From Acidobacteriota bacterium (GTDB lineage: Bacteria > Acidobacteriota > Terriglobia > Bryobacterales > Bryobacteraceae): 55,956 bases of DNA. The notes beneath the pieces were generated by a model. That model searched no databases. It had not been told where the DNA came from and saw nothing but the letters and a program-made list of their open reading frames with translations. This document shows positions 24,580-32,195 of the stretch, one piece after another. The number at the start of each line of letters is the position of its first letter. The first letter of the stretch is position 1. Where the stretch lies: positions 1 to 55,956 of the forward strand of contig JAFDVU010000022.1 of the NCBI GenBank assembly GCA_018268835.1. The letters run 5' to 3'. The translations under genes were made by a program, and so were the position numbers.

Positions 24580-25995
24580 ATGGGTCTTGAGGAACTCTAC
24601 GCCGCGCGTCTGAACCGCTACGTTACGGCCATGCGCGCCGGCACGCCGGATCGTGTGCCGCTCCGCCCCCTCGCCGCCGAAATCACCGCGCGCTGTGCCG
24701 GGATGACCTGCCAGGAAGTCACCCACGATTACAACAAGGCCTTCGAAGCCGTCATCCGCTGCTGCCGCGAGTTCGAGTGGGACGCAGTGGTCCCCAACAT
24801 GGTCTACGTGTGGACCGGGCTGACCGAAGCCGTCGGCCTGCGCTACTACGGCGTGCCCGGTATCCACGTAGGGCCGGACGTCGCCTTCCAGTACCGCGAA
24901 CCCGCCGAGCACGACGCGTTCATGAAGCGCGAAGAGTACGACGAGCTGATCGAGGATCCCGTCCGCTTCCTCTACGAAACCTGGCTGCCGCGCGTCTCTA
25001 CCGAGGTCGCCGCCAGGGGCGAAGCCACGTCCTACCGCAACAACCTCGCCTTCGTGAAGGGCGGGATGGCGATGCTCGGCTACTTCAACGCCTTCGGCGG
25101 GCAGGTGGAGCGCATGCGGCGCGAGTGCGGCACGCCCTCCTCCATCTGCGGCATGCTGAAAGCCCCGCTCGACATCCTGGCCGACAAACTGCGCGGCTAC
25201 GTCGCGCTCACCTTCGACCTGATGGAGATCCCCGAAAAGGTCCTGGCCGCGTGCCAGGCGCTGATGCCGCACCTGGCCTGGCTCGCGCTCACCAGCGCCG
25301 ACCCGGCGCGCACGTTGCCTATCCCCATCTGGATGCATCGCGGCTGCGTCCCCTTCATCAACCACGAACAGTTCGATACCATTTACTGGCCCACCCTGCG
25401 GCCGATCTTCGACGCGTTGTGGGCGCAGGGCACGCAGGTGCTGATGTACGCCGAGGGCAAGTGGGACGCGCACCTGAAGAGCTTCGCCGAACTCCCCGCC
25501 GGCAGCGTAATCTTCCACCTCGACCGCACCGACCCGCGGCTTGCGCACCGCATCCTCGGTGGGAAGTTCTGCCTGAGCGGCGGCGTACCCAACGTGTTGC
25601 TCGCCTTCGGCACCGCGGATGCGGTGAAGACAAGATGCCGCGAACTGATCGAAACCCTCGGCGCCGGCGGCGGGTACATCATGGACGCCGCCGCCATCAT
25701 GCAGAACGATGCCACCCTCGAAAACCTGCGTGCGATGACAAACGCGACCATCGAGTACGGCGTATACCGTTCGCCGTCGTCGCCCGCTCCCGCCGCACCG
25801 CCTCCGCCCGCGACGCCGGGGCTTCCGGCGTGGGTGACCGCGCCCAGGATCCGCCCCGGCATCTGTTATCCGTTCGAGGAGAAGCTCAAGCACATGCCGC
25901 CGATCTCGGGCGATCCCGAAATCGTCCGCAACGTGTGGGACCAGGTCGAAAGCCTCGCGTACATCTATATCTGGCACGTCCTGCTGAGCTTCTGA
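24580..25995 (+). CDS. Uroporphyrinogen decarboxylase-like (URO-D) family protein
   Basis: 471 residues from ATG 24580. The URO-D barrel is recognisable from the N-terminal ARLNRYVTAMRAGTPDRVPL start, the GGMAMLGYFNAFGG and SSICGMLKAPLDI region, and the C-terminal HLDRTDPRLAHRIL and LSGGVPNVLLAFGTADAV segments. True HemE proteins are about 350 residues; this one has inserts and an extra C-terminal tail after a Pro/Ala-rich linker. It lies beside sugar-acid genes rather than haem genes. The family also includes methyltransferases and O-demethylases for corrinoid systems. A methyl- or carboxyl-processing role in catabolism is therefore more plausible than haem synthesis; this is inference. No corrinoid protein gene is nearby. 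Confidence 0.8.
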   Translation: MGLEELYAARLNRYVTAMRAGTPDRVPLRPLAAEITARCAGMTCQEVTHDYNKAFEAVIRCCREFEWDAVVPNMVYVWTGLTEAVGLRYYGVPGIHVGPDVAFQYREPAEHDAFMKREEYDELIEDPVRFLYETWLPRVSTEVAARGEATSYRNNLAFVKGGMAMLGYFNAFGGQVERMRRECGTPSSICGMLKAPLDILADKLRGYVALTFDLMEIPEKVLAACQALMPHLAWLALTSADPARTLPIPIWMHRGCVPFINHEQFDTIYWPTLRPIFDALWAQGTQVLMYAEGKWDAHLKSFAELPAGSVIFHLDRTDPRLAHRILGGKFCLSGGVPNVLLAFGTADAVKTRCRELIETLGAGGGYIMDAAAIMQNDATLENLRAMTNATIEYGVYRSPSSPAPAAPPPPATPGLPAWVTAPRIRPGICYPFEEKLKHMPPISGDPEIVRNVWDQVESLAYIYIWHVLLSF

Positions 25996-26178
25996 GCCGG
26001 GCGGCTCAGTCGAAAGCGCCGAGGGGTCGGACCTTCGGCGTGCCGGCGTCTAGAAGCGCGCGAGTCGCGACAACGCAGGTAATCGCTCTGGTGGCCGGCA
26101 GGACGATTTATGCTTGTGGGTTCGTGCTGGCTGCCCCCATTAATGGCGTAGAGCCGTCTTTTAGAATCTGTAAGGATT

Positions 26179-26224
26179 TGGTCGGGGCGGGGCGATTTGA
26201 ACGCCCGACCCCCTGCGCCCAAGG
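26179..26224 (-). repeat. 3' fragment of tRNA-Pro(UGG): attachment-site scar
   Basis: Read on the minus strand, this is the 3' half of a tRNA: anticodon loop CTTGGGC (anticodon TGG, G37), anticodon 3' stem GCAGG, variable loop GGGTC, T-arm GGGCG-TTCAAAT-CGCCC with a perfect stem, acceptor 3' strand CGCCCCG, A73 and an encoded CCA at 26181-26179. The 5' half is missing: the bases where CCTGC should pair read GATTC, and no CGGGGCG follows. Tyrosine integrases typically cross over in this part of tRNA genes and leave such a duplicate at one end. Its orientation puts the chromosome to the left and the element to the right. The intact tRNA-Pro should lie at the far end. Confidence 0.85.
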
Positions 26225-26323
26225 AATCGGCGTGGCTTCCAATAACTCTATGGCTTACTACCCGTTTTCAATGTTTCCAATCAGATGGGGAACCTGCTTT
26301 TCGCTCAAAGGCTAACCCAAGCA

Positions 26324-26374
26324 GTGTCAACAGATCGAGTTTTGACACAGTTTTGCCACAGCTCGATCGCTGTG
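26324..26374 (+). repeat. Tandem and inverted repeats upstream of repA (possible Rep-binding sites)
   Basis: AGTTTTGACAC (26338-26348) is followed directly by AGTTTTGCCAC (26349-26359), a tandem repeat matching at 10 of 11 bases. GTGTCAA (26324-26330) is the reverse complement of TTGACAC (26342-26348). CACAG (26357-26361) and CTGTG (26370-26374) flank CTCGATCG. Such nested repeats before repA are typical of replication-initiator binding sites or an autoregulatory operator. Only two tandem copies are present, fewer than in most iteron origins. Confidence 0.5.
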
Positions 26375-26408
26375 TCGCTAACCGGGAACTTACCCGAGGA
26401 TCGACACC

Positions 26409-27386
26409 TTGCATCACAGAACACATTCTACGACGCACTCGGCCAGGAGTTCGGGGCTGGAGAGTGCCGGCGATCTGCTGCGTTTTCAGCACCCGGAACT
26501 GGTCATCTCCAAACGGAGACTTCGACAGGCAGACGCGATACAAATGGTCCGACAGAAGCGGGAAAGCGAGGCGCAGAACTTGGGGTTCTCATCTAGGCCC
26601 TTCGTCCTGTGTGGACTGCCGGTGAAACGCCCGCCAGCCGGTTGCCTCCTTCACGAACGCCGGAACGGACGATTCGTGCTCCAGGTCACCGGCCATCCGA
26701 GCTACGGTCTCCCATGGGGCCAGGATCGGTTAGTGCCGATCTTCCTGGCGACGATGGCGGTTCGGCAGAAATCCGCCCGAATCACCTTCAACAGCGCCGC
26801 TGAAATGCTTGATACCTTCGGTATCCAACAGGGTGGCTCCCAATACCGCAGACTGGTCGCTTCGTTCCAGCGCATCTTCGGCGCGACGATCTTCTTCGGA
26901 ACGGATATCCAGAGGGACCGTGCCGCCGTGGTCCATTGCGCCCGGTTCAACTTCATGACGGAGGCGCGAATCTGGTATTCCCGAGATCTGGAGCAAACGT
27001 TGTTGCCTGGTGATTGCCAGAACGTAATTGTTTTGAGCGAGGAGTTCTATCGAGAGATCTCCAGCCATCCGATTCCGACGGATTTAGAAGCGGCCAAGGC
27101 CCTTTCCGCGAGCCCGGCCGCGCTCGATCTGTTCACCTGGCTTTCGTATCGTTGCTTTACGGCTCGCGGTCGAGAACGCGTTCCGCTCTTCGGTGAATTC
27201 GGCCTTGTCAGCCAACTAGGAAGCGCCGATTACGCGCGTCCACGGAAGTTCCGGGAAAAACTGGAGGGATGGCTCAAACTCGTTCGTGCAATGTGGCCCG
27301 AGTGTCCGGCCCACGTCGACCAGGATGGACTCATGATGGTTTTGGATCGGTCATTCGCAGTACTTCCGACTAGCAAGAGCGATTAA
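26409..27386 (+). CDS. repA: Plasmid replication initiator, RepA family
   Basis: 325 residues. The core resembles plasmid-encoded RepA proteins (RepA_C type): PFVLCGLPVKRP, VTGHPSYGLPWGQDRLVPIF, TFNSAAEMLDTFGI, a YRRLVASFQRIFGATIFFGT segment and a C-terminal winged-helix-like part. Such proteins bind repeats at the origin and start plasmid replication. The frame starts at TTG 26409 about ten bases after GAGG; the first 40 residues are basic and less conserved, so an internal start is possible. Its place beside the attachment scar suggests the element can replicate after excision, or derives from a plasmid. Confidence 0.78.
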   Translation: MHHRTHSTTHSARSSGLESAGDLLRFQHPELVISKRRLRQADAIQMVRQKRESEAQNLGFSSRPFVLCGLPVKRPPAGCLLHERRNGRFVLQVTGHPSYGLPWGQDRLVPIFLATMAVRQKSARITFNSAAEMLDTFGIQQGGSQYRRLVASFQRIFGATIFFGTDIQRDRAAVVHCARFNFMTEARIWYSRDLEQTLLPGDCQNVIVLSEEFYREISSHPIPTDLEAAKALSASPAALDLFTWLSYRCFTARGRERVPLFGEFGLVSQLGSADYARPRKFREKLEGWLKLVRAMWPECPAHVDQDGLMMVLDRSFAVLPTSKSD

Positions 27387-27485
27387 GTCCTATGAGGCTA
27401 GCCGAAGCGGTCGGGATGGTGGCCAGTTGGGAGAATATCATCGTCTAGCCCGAGCTTGACCATTCCCCTTTGCCGGTTGCCTACC

Positions 27486-27539
27486 GGTGGAGAGGCTCTC
27501 CGACGTCGGGAATAGTCGGTTCGCGATCCACTCTCCACC
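27486..27539. repeat. Widely spaced inverted repeat between convergent repA and capP
   Basis: GGTGGAGAG (27486-27494) and CTCTCCACC (27531-27539) are perfect reverse complements 36 bases apart, with a smaller CTCTCC inside. It lies in the 197-base gap between two converging genes, where a bidirectional terminator could be expected. There is no T-run, so the call is weak. Confidence 0.25.
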
Positions 27540-27583
27540 CAGCACGGCAGGAACTCGTATGGGCAAAGACTCGGCCTCGAGTT

Positions 27584-28561
27584 CTAGAACAGCGATGGGC
27601 GTGCGGCGGGGATCTTCCGTTTGGCTGGTTTGCTGTCGATCGGCTCGATGATGGCGCCCACAGAATTCTCTCCTCCCGGACCAACTTCTGAATCGCTCGT
27701 CCACAGGGGTATGGCGATTACACGATACGTGCCTTCTGACGGTCCTAGGTCGAGGTGGCATGTCCCCTCACATGGCGTGCCGAGTGCGGCCGCGTAGAGT
27801 GGTCCGTCGTTATCGACGGACTTGTGCTGGGGCAGGAATGCGCCGTTGGCGGCGGCGCTCGGGATGGCGTAGTCCAGCCTCAGTTTCTTGGCTGGCGGCT
27901 TGTCTGCCGGAATATCAAAGAGCCTCTGCTGATTGGGGTCGGCGAGCCGCTTAGTCTGAGCTGGCTTCAGTCGCCAAGAGAAGTACGCGGCCTGAATATT
28001 GCGGTCACTCACCTCGGCGTACCGCCGCAGGGTCGCTTCTCTGGATACCCCGTACTTTCGCGTCAGCTCGATAAACTCCATACCGGTGTGCACTCCTTCT
28101 GCGTCGTGAACAAACCACGGCACAGGCAGTACGATCTCCGAAGCGCCGGTATCGCAGAGCATTTCCAGGTGATCGTCGGGGTTCTCCCGCCGGCGAAACC
28201 GCGCGTCAGTGCGACACCACACTTTGGATTGGTAATGCGGGAAGAACGTATGAGAGATCTCATGCGCCATGCTAAAGCGGCGTCGTGTCTCCGGCCGTTC
28301 GGGATTGACACGGATCGCGACCCGCCCGTCGCCCGCCGGAACCAACTCGGCATCCTGGCTGTGTATGGGTGCCTCGTTGCTGCACTTGATGCCCAGGAAA
28401 CTGGCAAGTGCCGCAACATCAAACGGTATCTCAGGCTCTCCAAAAAACTCACAAAATGATCGTACGGCCGCTCGGGCCTTTGTGCGCACTGCGTCCGTGG
28501 GAGTTGCAGCGCCGACCTCCTGAACCAGCGCTGCGATGATTTCGTGTGTGATGCGATTCAT
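27584..28561 (-). CDS. capP: CapP-like metallopeptidase (ImmA/IrrE family, COG2856)
   Basis: 325 residues from ATG 28561. The zinc motif HEISH at 100-104 (AHEISHTFF) and the downstream LEMLCDTGASEIVLP helix, with a likely Glu ligand near 133, define the ImmA/IrrE family. The C-terminal 150 residues form a separate region with PLYAAALGTPCEG and an RVIAIPLWTS segment, possibly the sensor part. ATGA overlap (28558-28561) couples it to the repressor gene. Known CapH-CapP pairs control CBASS operons: on DNA damage, CapP binds single-stranded DNA and cleaves the CapH repressor. The divergent CBASS genes next door make that assignment likely here; it is inferred from family and context. Confidence 0.85.
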   Translation of the reverse strand: MNRITHEIIAALVQEVGAATPTDAVRTKARAAVRSFCEFFGEPEIPFDVAALASFLGIKCSNEAPIHSQDAELVPAGDGRVAIRVNPERPETRRRFSMAHEISHTFFPHYQSKVWCRTDARFRRRENPDDHLEMLCDTGASEIVLPVPWFVHDAEGVHTGMEFIELTRKYGVSREATLRRYAEVSDRNIQAAYFSWRLKPAQTKRLADPNQQRLFDIPADKPPAKKLRLDYAIPSAAANGAFLPQHKSVDNDGPLYAAALGTPCEGTCHLDLGPSEGTYRVIAIPLWTSDSEVGPGGENSVGAIIEPIDSKPAKRKIPAARPSLF

Positions 28562-28983
28562 CGTGATCGTCGCTTCGAACTCATCGCAAGCAGCGCCAAA
28601 TACAACTGGTGCCACTCATCCGCCGTCTGCGGCTGTCCCCCACGGAACTTCATGATCGCGAGGTCATGCAGGTCCTGTTCACTGAGGGGGGTCTTCAATT
28701 GTGCCATCCGATCACGGAACTCGCGCAACGACCCGGAGAGTTCGACCGCATCCTGCTGCACCTGAACCGTCGGAAGCGACAACAGGTCGGCAATTGTGAC
28801 CGAGAGCGCGGATGCTAGGCGCAGCAACACATCGGCCGACGGTTTCTTCTCGCCGGCGGTGTCCTTCTCCAGTTCCCACAAGTACGTCTTGGAAATCTTG
28901 GCCTTCGTAGCAAGCTCGTCCAGGGAGAACCCTGCTGCTTCCCGGCACGCACGAAGCCGCCCGGCCAAGGGCGCGCTTTTCAT
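28558..28983 (-). CDS. capH: CapH-like XRE-family repressor
   Basis: 141 residues. The N-terminal helix-turn-helix (about 6-68) reads LRACREAAGFSLDELATKAK followed by an ISKTYLWELE recognition helix, a classic Cro/CI fold. The C-terminal half is helical and would dimerise and hold the CapP cleavage site. The gene is divergent from the CBASS operon, and a repeated 12-bp sequence lies in the 143-base gap between them. XRE plus ImmA pairs also occur in ICEBs1-like elements, so control of the element's mobility is an alternative. No strong ribosome-binding site is seen before ATG 28983. Confidence 0.85.
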   Translation of the reverse strand: MKSAPLAGRLRACREAAGFSLDELATKAKISKTYLWELEKDTAGEKKPSADVLLRLASALSVTIADLLSLPTVQVQQDAVELSGSLREFRDRMAQLKTPLSEQDLHDLAIMKFRGGQPQTADEWHQLYLALLAMSSKRRSR

Positions 28984-29047
28984 ACGCTACACCCGAAGAT
29001 CATGCTCCTCAGCATACCGCATCCCATCCGCTTTCGCTGGTCGTCCC

Positions 29048-29096
29048 GTTCGTTATAGTTGATATTTGCTTTGGCGAATTGTATGTTCGTTATAGT
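29048..29096 (+). promoter_or_regulatory. Two direct 12-bp repeats: likely CapH operator overlapping promoters
   Basis: GTTCGTTATAGT occurs at 29048-29059 and again, identically, at 29085-29096, 37 bases apart. Each copy contains TATAGT, which is a candidate plus-strand -10. The second would start transcription about 29103, just before the ribosome-binding site at 29113. The copies lie between the divergent repressor and CBASS genes, so binding could silence both directions. Confidence 0.6.
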
Positions 29097-29126
29097 GATA
29101 CGCCGACGTTGAAAGGAGTGATCATA

Positions 29127-30320
29127 TTGACGAGCGCAACCAACGCCCTCCGAGCAAACGCCAAAACGCGCGATAGTGCCGGGACGCGCGCAATCCCGAT
29201 TGCAGTGCAATGCGAGTTGTGGGGCAAAGCCGGTGGGCGATGCGAGTTCGCGGGCTGCAATAAGCCGCTCTGGAAGTCATCGGTGACACAGGAGCCCGTC
29301 AACATCGCCCAGAAGGCCCATATTCATCCGTTTAGTGATCGAGGCCCAAGGGGCGACAGCAACGCATCGCCTCGTGATCGAAACGGCGTGGACAACCTCA
29401 TGCTTGTGTGTCACGAGTGTCACAAGAAGATCGATGACAAACCGGACGGCGGCCGGTATCCCACTCAGCTCCTGCGCCGGATGAAAGCTGAACACGAGCA
29501 ACGCATCGAACGCGTCACCGGGATCGATGCGAGCAAGAAAAGTCACATCCTTCTCTATGGCGCCAACATCGGTGACCATTCTTCACCGCTCCAGTACGAT
29601 CAGGCCGCGATCGCTCTCTTTCCACGCCGATATCCGGCGCAAGACACTCCAATCGACCTGGCGACGATCAACGGCAGTTTCATGGATCGGGACGAGGAGT
29701 TCTGGAGAATCGAGGCTACATCTCTGGGACGTCACTTTAGCCAGCGCGTCCGCGAGCGCCTCGCCACCGGCGACATCAGCCATCTCTCGGTGTTTGCCAT
29801 CGCTCCACAACCACTTCTGACGCTGCTTGGCACCATGTTGGGCGACATCGTGCCGGCCGACGTGTACCAGCGCCACCGCGAACCGCCGGGCTGGGAGTGG
29901 CCAGATCAAGCTAATCCCGTTGCGCTCCAGCTTTACGAGCCAATAGCGATCGGCGGTCCTCCAGCACTTGTCATCGCACTCAGCGGGACGATCGCCCCCC
30001 CGCGCATCACCAGCGTCCTTGGCCCAAATGCTGCGATTTGGACGATCACGACCAGCACGCCGCACAACGACCTGATCAAGTCACAAGCGGATCTGGCCAC
30101 CGTACGCTCCGTCCTCCGATCGGTGTTCGACCGCATCAAAGCCGCCTACAGCGCAGCCGAAACGCTTCACATCTTCCCAGCGTGTGGCGTCAGTGTCGCA
30201 GTAGAACTTGGCCGCGTCCGCATGCCCAAAGCCGACATGCCATGGCAAATCTACGACGAGAACACCAGCCGGGGTGGGTTCGTTCCGGCACTCACAATCA
30301 AGAACGGAGAAGCAGCATGA
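29127..30320 (+). CDS. cap5: CBASS effector, HNH endonuclease-SAVED (Cap5-type)
   Basis: 397 residues. The N-terminal third is an HNH nuclease with zinc Cys pairs C39/C44 and C95/C98, H65 in KAHIHPFS, N90 and H99 (CHECHKKID). The rest, from about 135, is a SAVED domain that binds a cyclic nucleotide; its late segments are LHIFPACGVSVAVELGR and MPWQIYDEN. Cap5 proteins degrade DNA when bound by the second messenger and kill the infected cell. The start is TTG 29127, eight bases after AAGGAG (29113-29118). An upstream TTG at 29079 lies inside the operator region and has no ribosome-binding site. The cyclase gene begins in its stop codon (ATGA). Confidence 0.92.
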   Translation: MTSATNALRANAKTRDSAGTRAIPIAVQCELWGKAGGRCEFAGCNKPLWKSSVTQEPVNIAQKAHIHPFSDRGPRGDSNASPRDRNGVDNLMLVCHECHKKIDDKPDGGRYPTQLLRRMKAEHEQRIERVTGIDASKKSHILLYGANIGDHSSPLQYDQAAIALFPRRYPAQDTPIDLATINGSFMDRDEEFWRIEATSLGRHFSQRVRERLATGDISHLSVFAIAPQPLLTLLGTMLGDIVPADVYQRHREPPGWEWPDQANPVALQLYEPIAIGGPPALVIALSGTIAPPRITSVLGPNAAIWTITTSTPHNDLIKSQADLATVRSVLRSVFDRIKAAYSAAETLHIFPACGVSVAVELGRVRMPKADMPWQIYDENTSRGGFVPALTIKNGEAA

Positions 30321-31486
30321 CCACGATACCGACTCCAAGACCGGACGTCCTCGATACCGTCCTGGATCACATAGACATTCCCCGCTCGTACTACGAGAAA
30401 GCCACGGCCAGACACAAGTCGCTCGGCAATTGGCTCTGCCGCCCTGAATCAACCCTGGCCGGACTGGACCCGCACGTTTCTCCCCAGGGCTCCTTCCGGT
30501 ACGGAACCGTCGTCAGGCCACTCGTCTCGACCGCGGAGTACGATCTGGACAACGTCACGACCCTACAGCTCGACAAGACCGCCTTGACGCAAAAACAGGT
30601 CAAGGAACTATACGGCGCAGAGATCAAAAGCTATGCTCAGGCCAACGGCATCCTTGCGCCAGTCGAGGAGAAACACCGTTGTTGGCGCCTCCGGTACGCC
30701 GACGAGGTCAATTTCCACCTCGACACCCTCCCGTCGCTTCCCGAGGACCAAGCCCGTATCGCTTGGCTGTGCTCTCAAGGTGTGCCTCCTGACCTCGCGA
30801 GCCGGGCCATTGCCATAACGGACGACCGCCACCCGCACTACGAACAAATCAGTAGCATGCTCCTGAGCAGTAACCCCCGGGGGTTCGCCCGATGGTTCAC
30901 GCAACGCGCACGGCCGGCCGCCGAACAGCGGGTCCGCAAACTCGTTGAGGCGCGCGCCTACGCGACGGTTGACGAGGTACCTCCCTACGAATGGAAGACG
31001 CCACTCCAGCGCAGCATCCAGTTACTCAAACGTCACCGGGATGTCATGTTCCTCAACAACCCCGACCAGGCTCCCATTTCGATGATCATCACCAACCTGG
31101 CCGCCCACGCTTACGAAGGACAGACCGACATCGGCGAAGCACTTGTGCAGATCGTGACCACGATGCCGAACTTCATCCGCTCTACGCGACCGCGCGTTCC
31201 CAATCCGACCGATCCCAGCGAGGATTATGCGGATAAGTGGGCGAGGAATCCCGTACTCGAGGATAACTTCTGGGCTTGGCACCAACAGGTCACTGTGGAC
31301 GTGGGGCGACTCGTAGCAGCGCCAGGGCAGCGACGACTCGAGCCCACGATTAAGACCATGTTTGATGTGGACCTCACGAAAGACGAAGTGCGGACCCTGG
31401 AACCGCCACCGACATCGCACCGAGTGGTCGTGGCGGCCCCTAGCGTGGTGATCGCGTCCCCGCCAAGACCGTGGGGCAATGCCTGA
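30317..31486 (+). CDS. CBASS CD-NTase (cyclic oligonucleotide synthase), clade G-like
   Basis: 389 residues. The nucleotidyltransferase signature is intact: GS at 58-59 (PQGSFRYGT), D76 and D78 in EYDLDN, and D136 in FHLDTLP. EEKHRCWRLRY lies just before the third Asp. The GTVVRP and RCWxLxY pattern recalls clade G enzymes that pair with Cap5, but clade assignment is from memory and needs a tree. The enzyme would make a cyclic di- or trinucleotide after phage sensing. ATG 30317 sits in the ATGA overlap with cap5. The C-terminus is Pro-rich and ends PPRPWGNA. In systems with E2-type helpers the CD-NTase C-terminus is the conjugated end. Confidence 0.9.
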   Translation: MTTIPTPRPDVLDTVLDHIDIPRSYYEKATARHKSLGNWLCRPESTLAGLDPHVSPQGSFRYGTVVRPLVSTAEYDLDNVTTLQLDKTALTQKQVKELYGAEIKSYAQANGILAPVEEKHRCWRLRYADEVNFHLDTLPSLPEDQARIAWLCSQGVPPDLASRAIAITDDRHPHYEQISSMLLSSNPRGFARWFTQRARPAAEQRVRKLVEARAYATVDEVPPYEWKTPLQRSIQLLKRHRDVMFLNNPDQAPISMIITNLAAHAYEGQTDIGEALVQIVTTMPNFIRSTRPRVPNPTDPSEDYADKWARNPVLEDNFWAWHQQVTVDVGRLVAAPGQRRLEPTIKTMFDVDLTKDEVRTLEPPPTSHRVVVAAPSVVIASPPRPWGNA

Positions 31487-32141
31487 GACCCTCAAGGATT
31501 GTCTCGACCGATGGGGGATGCAAACGCTCCTCGACCGATATCCCGGCCTTCGCCTGCGACCCGATGGTAACGCCGTCGTCGTGCTCGCCGGACCGCTTTC
31601 GTTCGCCGCAGAGGGCCCCGACTGCGAACGTATCATTGACGAGTACCAAGTCCGGCTTACTATCCCTAGACGCTTCCCCTTTCGAATACCGAGTGTCTGG
31701 GAGACCGCAGGCAGAATACCGCTTGATTATCACAAGCTGAACGACGGGAGCCTCTGCCTGGGTGCGCCAACCACTCTTCAGCTCCAGCTCCGCCGACATC
31801 CCTCCCCCTTGGGGTTTGTGGATCATTGCCTCATCCCGTATCTATACGGTCGTTCCTATTTTGAACAGCACGGTACCATGCCGTTCGGCGAGCTTGACCA
31901 CGGCGCGGAGGGACTACGTCAAGATCTCGCCACTCTCTTCGGCACCGACAACCACGGAATAGTCGTTGATTTCGCGCACCTTGCTGGCATGAAGCGCCGA
32001 CTCGCGAACAGACAACCCTGCCCGTGCGGGCACGGCCTGCGCGTCGGACGCTGCCACCACTGTAGGATCAATGCGCTCCGAGACCAACTCGGTCGCGCCT
32101 GGTTTCGGCAACTCGAATACACGCTAAGGACGAGCCGATAG
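31479..32141 (+). CDS. Stand-alone E2-like CBASS protein with C-terminal SEC-C-type zinc motif
   Basis: 220 residues, overlapping the cyclase gene by eight bases. The E2 (ubiquitin-conjugating) fold is suggested by YQVRLTIPRRFPFRIPSVW, then the flap and active-site segment KLNDGSLCLGAP with C93 as the likely catalytic Cys. After residue 180 a CPCGHGLRVGRCHHC motif appears, the CxCG...C(H/C)xC pattern of SEC-C zinc modules. No E1 or JAB gene is present, so this matches the short type II (E2-only) CBASS layout, where the E2 attaches to or primes the CD-NTase. The zinc tail is the less expected part. Confidence 0.85.
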   Translation: MPETLKDCLDRWGMQTLLDRYPGLRLRPDGNAVVVLAGPLSFAAEGPDCERIIDEYQVRLTIPRRFPFRIPSVWETAGRIPLDYHKLNDGSLCLGAPTTLQLQLRRHPSPLGFVDHCLIPYLYGRSYFEQHGTMPFGELDHGAEGLRQDLATLFGTDNHGIVVDFAHLAGMKRRLANRQPCPCGHGLRVGRCHHCRINALRDQLGRAWFRQLEYTLRTSR

Positions 32142-32195
32142 CGCCTTTTGTGCGCAACAGTTCGCGACCGGGCTGCGAACTGCCTAGAAATCCAG

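Noticed and set aside
24460..25977. A 505-codon minus-strand frame opposite the URO-D-like gene
   Set aside because: Antisense shadow; the plus-strand protein matches its family along its length.
26179..26260. A complete tRNA gene on the minus strand
   Set aside because: Only the 3' half folds. The anticodon 5' stem and acceptor 5' strand are absent, so it is a fragment.
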